The notes under the pieces were generated by a model, which was not told the DNA's origin, did no database searches, and saw only the letters and a program-made list of their open reading frames with translations. Shown in pieces: positions 1 through 6,756 of a DNA stretch of 64,000 bases. The position numbers and the translations under genes are program-made. This stretch comes from an archaeon (GTDB lineage: Archaea; EX4484-52; WAPT01): NCBI GenBank assembly GCA_029258795.1, contig JAPDKB010000007.1:1-64000 (forward strand), in the 5' to 3' direction. How positions within the stretch are numbered: position 1 is the first letter of the stretch; each line of letters starts with the position of its first letter.

Positions 1-104
1 CCGGTGTGCAGGAAGGAATGGAGGAGAAGAAAAAAGGCCTTACAAAATCCCTTTTGGTTTTAACAATATTAGCGGTGGTTCTTCTGATAGTGGGGCTTCT
101 CTAA
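1..104 (+). CDS. C-terminal end of a membrane-anchored protein (partial)
   Basis: An open frame entering from the left edge ends at TAA 102-104. The 33 visible residues consist of a charged stretch (GMEEKKKGLTKS) followed by about 18 hydrophobic residues (LLVLTILAVVLLIVGLL) at the extreme C-terminus. This is the form of a C-terminal membrane anchor with a short or absent outer tail. The function is not visible. An internal ATG at position 18 could make a free 28-residue peptide, but no promoter can be judged at the edge, so a truncated larger gene is more likely. Confidence 0.5.
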   Translation, partial: GVQEGMEEKKKGLTKSLLVLTILAVVLLIVGLL

Positions 105-148
105 AAACCATCAGCTAATTTAAAAATCTCTCATCGAAATAGTGTAAT

Positions 149-1012
149 TCACCCGTTTTTCAAAATATCGTATCTCTTAACAACATTTATCGCCTCGGGA
201 TGCTGAGGGTGACAAAAGATTATGGAGCTGTGACCGCTCCCGTTTTTGGCAGGAATCATATACGCGGCCTTCCAATCACCATGTTTTTTCAGAACATGGT
301 CTGGAAATTCTTCCGGTCTGAAATACACCATTTCAACCCTATCAGTTACAAAGCCAAATGCAACATCATCGTTCACCACACCAACAGGTTTATTTATTTT
401 TAAACTCTCAGGGGCTTCCGCACCGACCATAACCATTGTTTCAACTTCCATGAGCGATACGGGACGAAAAGCTGGATGGATGGTATTTTCTCGCTTCGCA
501 TCATCGATTCTGTTTACCATCGATTTCACAATATAGTACTGAGATTCGTAATCTCGAGGTAATTTTAAAAGAGGCTCAGCACATATACTTATTAAGCAAT
601 CGGGTTCGTTTATTTCAACATGCTTCACATCTCTCCACAATAACATGTATATTTCTACTTCGTTCAGATTTTTGATACGTTCGTATCCGTCTTTCGGGAA
701 AATCACCAATCCATCCCGAAATTCAGGATTTTGATCACTTATCCAACCTTCCACCTTCAAGGACAAATTCGTAACGATTTCAGAGAGTTTTCCATACCCT
801 TTCACACATTCTACATCTCCGCTATAATTATCTCCCCTAAAAACCTCAACCCATGAACAGTCAACATTTCCATTTCTTTTTAGGCCAATATCTCTTAGTA
901 GGTGTTCAAAGTCCACACAATCAACACTTCTCGGATCGAATCCATAAAGTTCCAGAGTTTTACCAGCATCCTCATACACTGAGTTTAACACATCATCAAC
1001 ATCCAGAAACAT
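149..1012 (-). CDS. hypothetical protein, 287 residues
   Basis: I do not recognise this protein. It is soluble-looking and acidic, with no signal peptide, membrane segment or cysteine cluster. The C-terminal third has His-containing stretches (FPDHVLKKHGDW, CHPQHPEAI) that could be a small domain. The start is supported by a TATA-like element (cttaaatttt, about 1038-1047 read on the minus strand) about 30 bases upstream, with no Shine-Dalgarno site, implying a leaderless transcript independent of Hel308. A second TATA-like box (gatttataaat) lies about 46 bases upstream. The sequence looks more AT-rich than the housekeeping genes beside it, which could mean later acquisition; that is inference. 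Confidence 0.7.
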   Translation of the reverse strand: MFLDVDDVLNSVYEDAGKTLELYGFDPRSVDCVDFEHLLRDIGLKRNGNVDCSWVEVFRGDNYSGDVECVKGYGKLSEIVTNLSLKVEGWISDQNPEFRDGLVIFPKDGYERIKNLNEVEIYMLLWRDVKHVEINEPDCLISICAEPLLKLPRDYESQYYIVKSMVNRIDDAKRENTIHPAFRPVSLMEVETMVMVGAEAPESLKINKPVGVVNDDVAFGFVTDRVEMVYFRPEEFPDHVLKKHGDWKAAYMIPAKNGSGHSSIIFCHPQHPEAINVVKRYDILKNG

Positions 1013-1068
1013 GCTTCAAAACTCCACAGCAAAATTTAAGTTCATTTTCATCATTTATAAATCGTAAA

Positions 1069-3300
1069 TCAGCGCTCCAGTTCGTTAAGGCTGCGCTGCA
1101 GCTCGCCACTTTTCAAAGCATCTCTAACCTTCTGAGCAGTTTTTTTGCCAAGAATGCTCTCCAGCAGAGGGAGTGACGCTTTCTCTACATCCTTGAGAGT
1201 TCTTATGCCAGCGTTGTAAAGCTTTCTCGCCTTGACCCTCCCAACACCCGGGAGAAGCACGAGCTCGAGCAGCTCTTCCTTCACGCCGTGCTGCAGACGC
1301 TTCCTTATTCTTTCCAGCTTGTTTACGATGTCGCGCTTCACACCCTCTATTGCCGCTATCTCCTTCAATGAATAAAGAAGCCAGTCCGCATTTTCAATCA
1401 TGACGCGCAAATCCCCGGGTGCAACCCCGTAATTGGACGCTATCACATCTTCCTTCACTTCATCCATCCACGCCTTGAGCACAAGAGCGGCTTTAACGGC
1501 ATACATGTGCTTGGCCATCTCAAAACTCCAGAGCGGCGGAAGCTCGGTAAGCAGTTTGTCCTCATACTCCTCCAGCAACATCAGCACTTCATCTTCCTCC
1601 TTCTTGGTGACTCTAGGTAACGGTCTGAATTCGGTTGTAAGCGCTATCAAGTGAAGGAACGAGATTTCATCTGCACGCTTGATATTCTCGTGTCTCAACC
1701 CGCTAAGCATTATGTGTGCTGAAAGCGGATCGATGTAGAGCTCGGAAACCCTCCTGCCGAGCTTGGTGGCTCTTATCTTCATGTCAGCAAGCAATGAAGA
1801 AGCTCTTGCAAAAAAAGAGGAGCTGGAGGAGCTTCTGGCTTCAATTTCCACAAGCTCGTAAACCTCAAGCATGTCCACAACCTTCCTTATCTTGGCTTCC
1901 AGCTCGTCAAGCTTTTTGTACTGGTGCGCATAAAACGTCTTCGACATGAACTCCATGAGCTGTCTGAAGGTGGTGAATGGAACGCTTGCTATCAACCCGA
2001 GCAGATGGATTCTGAGCACGGGCTCGACAGCAAGTTTTGAATAGATGGGTTCCGGCTTACCCTTTATGTAGTTTTCCATTATGTACTCCGCATCCCTATC
2101 ATTTCTTGCAACGGCTATAGCTAAACCTTCCTTATCATACTTGGGCCTTCCGCTCCTCCCTATCATCTGCTGGAATTCCAGCACAGGAATGTAGTTCATG
2201 CCCTCTCCGCTCTCGAATCTGTGCAGGTGTTTAACCACAACGATGCTGGCAGGCAGGTTCACTCCCGCAGCCAGAGTTGGTGTGGCCACAATTATCTTTA
2301 TTGCGCCCTTCCTGAACCATTCTTCCACCAGCTCCCGCTGCTTCTGCACCAGACCGGCATGATGAAAAGCCACGCCACACGCCACACATGAAGCCAGCTT
2401 CCTGCACTGCTCCGTGGGAGTTTCGAGAGCATGTTCCACCTCTTTTGCTACGCTTTCAAGCAGCGCTTTCTCGTTCTTCTTCACCACCACTCTTCTTGCA
2501 AGCTTCACAGCCAGATTTTCAGCATTTCTTCTCGAGTTTACGAACACAAGAAGTTGTTTGTTGCGCGCTGCAAAGTAGAGAATCATGTCATCAGCATCCA
2601 GAACATTCGGAAGAGTGTTCACCACTCCGTTCTCAAAAACAAGCTTACCGCCGAGAAAAACGGCCTTTCTGACCGGAACGGGTCTGTAGCTGGACTTCAC
2701 AAGCTCGGCATCGAGCCACTTGGCCAGCTCTTCAGCGTTGCTTATCGTGGCCGATAGCGCAAGAACGCGCAGCTTGCTCAAACTTTCCCTCAACTTGGTT
2801 ATCACCACCTCCAGCGTTGGACCCCTGCTGACATCGTTAAGCAGATGTATCTCATCCACCACCAGCAGACCAACATCCTTTATCCATTCCACATTGTGAC
2901 GCAGCAAAGATTCGAGCTTTTCGGCAGTCACTATTATTATGTCATAGTATCTGAGCCACGGGTCATCACTATCATAGTCGCCCATGCTCAGCGCGATTTT
3001 CACGTTAAGGTCTTCATATTTTTCTTTGAACTCCCTGTACTTCTCGCTTCCTATCGAGCGGAGAGGCACCACGTAGAGGGCTTTTCTTTTGTTTTTCGTG
3101 ACCTCATAAAGCGCGGCAAGCTCCGCGATAAGCGTTTTGCCGGAAGCGGTTGGGGCTGCAACTACCATGTTCACATCGGAAAACAGACCCGCTTTGATGG
3201 CCTTGATCTGGGGATCGTTCAGCTCAACCACACCATCTTTCTCCTTTATGCTCGCCACAACGTCTTCTCCAACAAAAGGAGCGAGCTCATCGATTTTCAT
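1069..3300 (-). CDS. hel308: Hel308 family DNA repair helicase
   Basis: This is an ATP-dependent 3'-5' superfamily 2 DNA helicase that acts at stalled replication forks. In order there is a Q motif near residue 31, Walker A APTASGKT (49-56), DEIH Walker B (149-152), the SAT motif (183-185), the motif VI signature QMIGRSGRP (about 380) and a C-terminal helix-hairpin-helix LPGVGRVKARKL. The length (743) is normal for the family. A run of six serines in the winged-helix region (IEARSSSSSS) is an oddity. A TATA box 27 bases before the ATG and no Shine-Dalgarno site indicate leaderless expression. It sits downstream of Kae1 but has its own promoter. Confidence 0.96.
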   Translation of the reverse strand: MKIDELAPFVGEDVVASIKEKDGVVELNDPQIKAIKAGLFSDVNMVVAAPTASGKTLIAELAALYEVTKNKRKALYVVPLRSIGSEKYREFKEKYEDLNVKIALSMGDYDSDDPWLRYYDIIIVTAEKLESLLRHNVEWIKDVGLLVVDEIHLLNDVSRGPTLEVVITKLRESLSKLRVLALSATISNAEELAKWLDAELVKSSYRPVPVRKAVFLGGKLVFENGVVNTLPNVLDADDMILYFAARNKQLLVFVNSRRNAENLAVKLARRVVVKKNEKALLESVAKEVEHALETPTEQCRKLASCVACGVAFHHAGLVQKQRELVEEWFRKGAIKIIVATPTLAAGVNLPASIVVVKHLHRFESGEGMNYIPVLEFQQMIGRSGRPKYDKEGLAIAVARNDRDAEYIMENYIKGKPEPIYSKLAVEPVLRIHLLGLIASVPFTTFRQLMEFMSKTFYAHQYKKLDELEAKIRKVVDMLEVYELVEIEARSSSSSSFFARASSLLADMKIRATKLGRRVSELYIDPLSAHIMLSGLRHENIKRADEISFLHLIALTTEFRPLPRVTKKEEDEVLMLLEEYEDKLLTELPPLWSFEMAKHMYAVKAALVLKAWMDEVKEDVIASNYGVAPGDLRVMIENADWLLYSLKEIAAIEGVKRDIVNKLERIRKRLQHGVKEELLELVLLPGVGRVKARKLYNAGIRTLKDVEKASLPLLESILGKKTAQKVRDALKSGELQRSLNELER

Positions 3301-3321
3301 GGAGAAAACTTTACGGAGAAA

Positions 3322-3332
3322 CCTTATAAATA
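3322..3332 (-). promoter_or_regulatory. TATA box of the Hel308 gene
   Basis: The minus strand reads tatttataagg, centred 27 bases before the Hel308 ATG. The spacing implies that transcription starts at or next to the start codon. Confidence 0.7.
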
Positions 3333-3344
3333 GAGTGCAAGGAC

Positions 3345-4322
3345 TTACAGCTCCACCTCCTCAATTCTCCATCTCTGCATGCTCTTCACAGCCGTAATGT
3401 CCTTCGTTCCGTATGTGGGCGCCATCACTATACCCGTCCAGGCAATCATGGCTCCGTTGTCTCCAGCATACTCCTTCGGCACAACAAGGAACTTGACATC
3501 CCTGTCATCGCACATCACTCTCAGCATTTCCTGAAGTCGTTTGTTGGCAGCTACACCTCCGGTAAGAAGCACCTCCCTCTTTTCCGTATGCGCCAGTGCT
3601 CTTTCAACGGCCTCCACCATCATGGCAAAAGCATGTTCCTGAAAGGAATAGCAGAGATCCTCCAGCCTGTATCCCTGCTCCAGCTTCCTCTCAAGCTCCG
3701 TAACCAAACCCGAAAAGGAGAAGTCCATACCCTTCACAACATAAGGAAGCGGCACGAATCTGCCCTTCCTGGCAAGCTCCTCTATCTTCGGCCCGCCTGG
3801 AAAGCCAAGGCCGGCGCTTCTTGCAAACTTGTCAAGCGCATTGCCGATGGCTATATCCAAAGTTTCCCCAAACACCCTGTAGCGGTTGTTCAGTTTTGCA
3901 ATTATCTGCGTGTTACCTCCTGAAACGTAAAGCGTCACAGGATCCTTGGCTTTCGTTACGAGCAGCCCTATTTCCACATGAGCTTGACAATGGTTGACGG
4001 GCACGATCACTTTATCGTGCTTCAACGCAAGATACTTAGCCACGATCTCCCCGATCTTCAGGCACGGCCCCATACCGGGTCCAGCTGAGAAAGCTATGAT
4101 ATCAATCTCCTTCACACTCACTCCGGCTTTTTCAAGTGCTCTGTCCAATACCTCCCTCGCTACGGAAGCATGATGCTCCGCAACATCCCTTGGCCTCATG
4201 CCTCCATGCTCTGTGGTGAAAACGCTCTTTTCGTTGGCAAGAATCCTTCCCCTACCGTTTTCCTTGACAGCAATCCCGACTCCAAGGGTGTGGGCCGTGC
4301 TCTCAATACCGAGACAGAGCAT
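3345..4322 (-). CDS. kae1: tRNA N6-threonylcarbamoyladenosine synthase subunit Kae1
   Basis: Kae1 is the catalytic KEOPS subunit that transfers threonylcarbamoyl from the adenylate made by Sua5 onto A37 of ANN-decoding tRNAs. The ASKHA-fold protein shows the metal-binding histidines in NHCQAHVE (H111, H115), the SGGNTQI nucleotide loop and the distal YAGDNGAM motif. At 325 residues it is the Kae1 domain alone; the Bud32 kinase that is fused to it in many euryarchaea is missing, and no Bud32 follows. Its partner Sua5 lies at 25.3 kb. A TATA-like box (TTTTAAA) 28 bases upstream suggests its own leaderless transcript. Confidence 0.96.
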   Translation of the reverse strand: MLCLGIESTAHTLGVGIAVKENGRGRILANEKSVFTTEHGGMRPRDVAEHHASVAREVLDRALEKAGVSVKEIDIIAFSAGPGMGPCLKIGEIVAKYLALKHDKVIVPVNHCQAHVEIGLLVTKAKDPVTLYVSGGNTQIIAKLNNRYRVFGETLDIAIGNALDKFARSAGLGFPGGPKIEELARKGRFVPLPYVVKGMDFSFSGLVTELERKLEQGYRLEDLCYSFQEHAFAMMVEAVERALAHTEKREVLLTGGVAANKRLQEMLRVMCDDRDVKFLVVPKEYAGDNGAMIAWTGIVMAPTYGTKDITAVKSMQRWRIEEVEL

Positions 4323-4346
4323 ATCAAGGTGTATGGAGAATCAGAA

Positions 4347-4353
4347 TTTTAAA
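4347..4353 (-). promoter_or_regulatory. TATA box of kae1
   Basis: The minus strand reads cctttaaaatt, centred 28 bases before the Kae1 ATG, in the 62-base gap behind the S27ae gene. Confidence 0.55.
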
Positions 4354-4384
4354 GGTAATGAAAAGCAGAAATCGAAAGAAGGCA

Positions 4385-4609
4385 TCAGCCGGACTGCTGT
4401 GCCGCCCGCGCTTCCCCTTCTTTTGCTTCCTTCGGCACTTCCACATACCAGCACTTGCCACAGAAAAGCCTGTTTCCGGCTTCAGCAAGAAAGCTCCTGC
4501 ACTTGGGGCAGAGTTTACCCTTTCTTATGACCTTCCCATCCTTGACCTCATACTTTTTCCACAGTTGCACCTTCTTATGCTTGCTCTTGCTCTTTGGTTT
4601 CTTTGCCAT
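4385..4609 (-). CDS. rps27ae: 30S ribosomal protein S27ae
   Basis: This is a small zinc-ribbon protein of the small ribosomal subunit. The two cysteine pairs CPKC and CGKC are both present in the 74-residue product, which begins with a typical Lys-rich tail (MAKKPKSKSKHKK). The C-terminus adds an acidic/Ala tail (EAKEGEARAAQQSG). A GGTG-type Shine-Dalgarno site lies just upstream of the ATG. It follows S24e on the same strand, the usual archaeal order (Spt4, S24e, S27ae, Kae1). Confidence 0.95.
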   Translation of the reverse strand: MAKKPKSKSKHKKVQLWKKYEVKDGKVIRKGKLCPKCRSFLAEAGNRLFCGKCWYVEVPKEAKEGEARAAQQSG

Positions 4610-4657
4610 GGTTCATCACACCCTAAAGAGTAGTGGGAAAAAGTTTAAAATAGTTTA

Positions 4658-5044
4658 TCACTCGTCTCCCTTGCTTTCCTCTTCCTCCTTGCCCTCCTTT
4701 TGCTCTTCCTTACCCTCTTCCTTCTCTTCCGAAGCTTTCTCAGCTCCACCTTCCTGCTCTGTCTGGCTTTCTTCGCCGCCTTCCTCCTTTTCCTCCTTCA
4801 CCTCGACCTTCTTCTCCCTCACCGGCTTGTCGAACACAAACGCTATTACTTTCGCTTCCTGCCTGCCGAAGCGCTGGTAAATTTTATCCACTTCCACGTG
4901 CGTGTCATCAACCTTCAGCACCTTTGCGAGCTCCACGAGCACTTCATCCCTTTTAGGAGTGGGGCCCTGAAAAGCAATTATCGCCTCTATTTCCCTTCTC
5001 TCAAGTAAGGGGTTCTTGACATCCTTGACGATCGTTATCTCCAT
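4658..5044 (-). CDS. rps24e: 30S ribosomal protein S24e with acidic C-terminal extension
   Basis: Residues 1 to about 75 match the S24e fold (MEITIVKDVKNPLLERRE, GRQEAKVIAFVFD). After the usual end the protein continues for about 45 residues that are almost only Glu, Lys, Gly, Ser and Gln. Archaeal S24e is usually close to 100 residues, so 128 is long and the acidic tail is unusual for an rRNA-binding protein. The Shine-Dalgarno GGAGGTG lies 7 bases before the ATG. It is co-transcribed between Spt4 and S27ae. Confidence 0.95.
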   Translation of the reverse strand: MEITIVKDVKNPLLERREIEAIIAFQGPTPKRDEVLVELAKVLKVDDTHVEVDKIYQRFGRQEAKVIAFVFDKPVREKKVEVKEEKEEGGEESQTEQEGGAEKASEEKEEGKEEQKEGKEEEESKGDE

Positions 5045-5090
5045 AACATCACACCTCCAGCATACTTATTGATGATCGAATAGGACAAGC

Positions 5091-5270
5091 TCAGTAAACA
5101 TTGAGAGCATACTTGCCCGGGGCTTCAATGCCGAGCTTCTTGGCTATCTCGCTGTTCACATCCCAGATTATGACTATGCCCTTCCAGTTTCTGGTGAGGT
5201 CCTTACTACCACACACAGCACATTCATTACCCTCTTCCACAATCCTCTTGCAGACCCGACAAGCTTTCAT
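5091..5270 (-). CDS. spt4: transcription elongation factor Spt4
   Basis: This 59-residue zinc-ribbon protein pairs with Spt5 and clamps RNA polymerase for processive elongation. Four zinc-binding cysteines are at C4, C7, C17 and C20, followed by the typical W-G-V/I-x-x-I-W core (NWKGIVIIWD) and an S-x-x-A-x-x-L-x-I segment. A Shine-Dalgarno GGTGAGG lies 6 bases before the ATG. It is immediately downstream of Rpo7, the standard archaeal pair. It is short enough to be missed by length-filtered gene calling. Confidence 0.95.
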   Translation of the reverse strand: MKACRVCKRIVEEGNECAVCGSKDLTRNWKGIVIIWDVNSEIAKKLGIEAPGKYALNVY

Positions 5271-5291
5271 TCAACCTCACCACACACACCG

Positions 5292-5861
5292 CTACTTCTT
5301 ATCCTGAGTTTTTTCCTTCTCCTCTCTTTCCATCTTAATCCATTCCAGCGCTCCAAGTCCGGGCTGCCTCATGGTCAAAATTATCTTGTTCTGCTCGCTC
5401 TTCTTCATGCTCACACCTATAATTCTGGCTCTCACGATGTGACCCACTCTCAACGTCTTTTTGGTATCTCTACCCACCAGCATAATGTTCTTTCTGTCGT
5501 AGCTCAGGTAATCGTTTGTAACTTGTGAGATGTGGCACAATGCATCTATCGGTCCAAATCGCACAAACACGCCGAACTCAGCAATATCGACAACTTGTCC
5601 TTCCACCACTTCATTAAGCATGGGCTTGAACACGAGCGCTTTGAACTTCACAGGATAGTGCACACCCGGATCTTCAACAATCAGTCTGCCCTGTCCAACT
5701 TCCAGTATATCCATTATGGCAAGCACAACTCCTTCAAGTTCAGGTACAATTTTGTTTTCATATTTTTGTGCAAGCGCTTTTTTTATCGCAACCTTCTTAT
5801 CTTCGTTCATCCACTCCGGCGGAACTCTCACCCTGTCTTCAATTGTTGCAACGACATACAT
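5292..5861 (-). CDS. rpo7: DNA-directed RNA polymerase subunit Rpo7 (E')
   Basis: Rpo7 forms the RNA polymerase stalk with Rpo4 and binds emerging RNA. The N-terminal tip domain (MYVVATIEDRVRVPPE) is followed by an S1-type OB fold (about residues 80-165: VVEGQVVDIAEFGVFVRFG, DALCHIS). The 189-residue length is typical, with a charged C-terminal tail. A GGTGA Shine-Dalgarno site is 8 bases before the ATG and a TATA-like box (cctttaaaaaatt) lies about 70 bases upstream, giving a leader of roughly 40 bases. It heads the Rpo7-Spt4-S24e-S27ae unit. Confidence 0.95.
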   Translation of the reverse strand: MYVVATIEDRVRVPPEWMNEDKKVAIKKALAQKYENKIVPELEGVVLAIMDILEVGQGRLIVEDPGVHYPVKFKALVFKPMLNEVVEGQVVDIAEFGVFVRFGPIDALCHISQVTNDYLSYDRKNIMLVGRDTKKTLRVGHIVRARIIGVSMKKSEQNKIILTMRQPGLGALEWIKMEREEKEKTQDKK

Positions 5862-5924
5862 TCAAGCTCACCAGAAGTTGGTTTTTGAAAGTGAAAAACA
5901 AAATGTAAAGTTAAATGGGAGGGT

Positions 5925-5936
5925 AATTTTTTAAAG
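5925..5936 (-). promoter_or_regulatory. TATA box of the rpo7-spt4-rps24e-rps27ae unit
   Basis: The minus strand reads cctttaaaaaatt about 70 bases before the rpo7 ATG. The gene has a Shine-Dalgarno site, so a short leader is expected here, unlike most first genes in the window. Confidence 0.5.
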
Positions 5937-5974
5937 GTTTGTGAACGCGCAGACAAAATCTCGATGCTGAAAAT

Positions 5975-5985
5975 TTTATAAAATT
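5975..5985 (+). promoter_or_regulatory. TATA box of the sugar nucleotidyltransferase gene
   Basis: The box tttataaaatt is centred 28 bases before the ATG at 6008, with no Shine-Dalgarno site, as expected for a leaderless transcript. Confidence 0.65.
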
Positions 5986-6007
5986 TTAATCCCCCATCAA
6001 CTTTATC

Positions 6008-6715
6008 ATGACGAAGGCGGTTATTCTTGCTGGAGGAAAGGGAACACGACTCAGACCCTTAACATATGCCGTACCGAAACCACTCCTCCCCATCAATGAA
6101 AGACCTATGCTGGAACACATTCTTATGCATCTCAAGAATCACGGCATTAATGAGTTCATAATAACAGTTGGATATCTTGGTTATCAGATCAAAAATTACT
6201 TCAGGGATGGTAGCGATCTGGGAATAAAGATCGAATATGCTGAGGAGAAGGAGCCGCTTGGCACGGCTGGCTGTCTCCTTCCGATCAAGGACAAGCTGCA
6301 GGAAACATTCCTGCTTTATGGCGGAGACAACGTAACCACCATGAATATAAGTAAGTTCTTGGAGTTCCACAAGGAAAAGGGAGGTATAGTGACGGTTGCG
6401 CTAAGCGAGATGGAAATACCTATAGAGTATGGAGTTGTGGAGTTTGACGAGGATCACGTCATCACGGGCTTCAGAGAAAAACCGCGACTCAAGTTCAACA
6501 CCGTTACCATGATCATGGCGGTTGAGCCGCGCATATTTGAGTATATAGAGCCGGGTTTCAGCAACATAACCGATCACGTGTTTCCAAAGCTCCTGAAGGC
6601 GGGAGAAAAAATAGTTGCCTACCCGTTCCGCGATTTCTGGCTGGATGTTGGAAGACCAGATGACTACCACAAGGTTAACAACGTGCTCAACTCAAACGTG
6701 CAGAATCAGTCCTGA
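6008..6715 (+). CDS. sugar-phosphate nucleotidyltransferase
   Basis: This enzyme makes NDP-sugars (NDP-glucose or GDP-mannose type) from a sugar-1-phosphate and NTP. The N-terminal signature ILAGGKGTRLRPLT and the KP-x-x-P-I-x-x-x-P-M substrate loop are intact, as is the YGGDN metal-binding region. At 235 residues it is the catalytic GT-A-like domain only, without the left-handed beta-helix found in the larger GlmU-like gene at 30.8 kb. The substrate cannot be told from sequence. It may supply sugar nucleotides for surface glycans or for the storage polysaccharide genes at 39-47 kb. Confidence 0.9.
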   Translation: MTKAVILAGGKGTRLRPLTYAVPKPLLPINERPMLEHILMHLKNHGINEFIITVGYLGYQIKNYFRDGSDLGIKIEYAEEKEPLGTAGCLLPIKDKLQETFLLYGGDNVTTMNISKFLEFHKEKGGIVTVALSEMEIPIEYGVVEFDEDHVITGFREKPRLKFNTVTMIMAVEPRIFEYIEPGFSNITDHVFPKLLKAGEKIVAYPFRDFWLDVGRPDDYHKVNNVLNSNVQNQS

Positions 6716-6725
6716 TTTCAGCTTT

Positions 6726-6735
6726 CTATTTAACT
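6726..6735 (+). promoter_or_regulatory. TATA box of hef
   Basis: The sequence ctatttaact is centred about 27 bases before the Hef ATG; no Shine-Dalgarno site is present. Confidence 0.55.
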
Positions 6736-6756
6736 TTTTGTAACCAACCCATTAGC

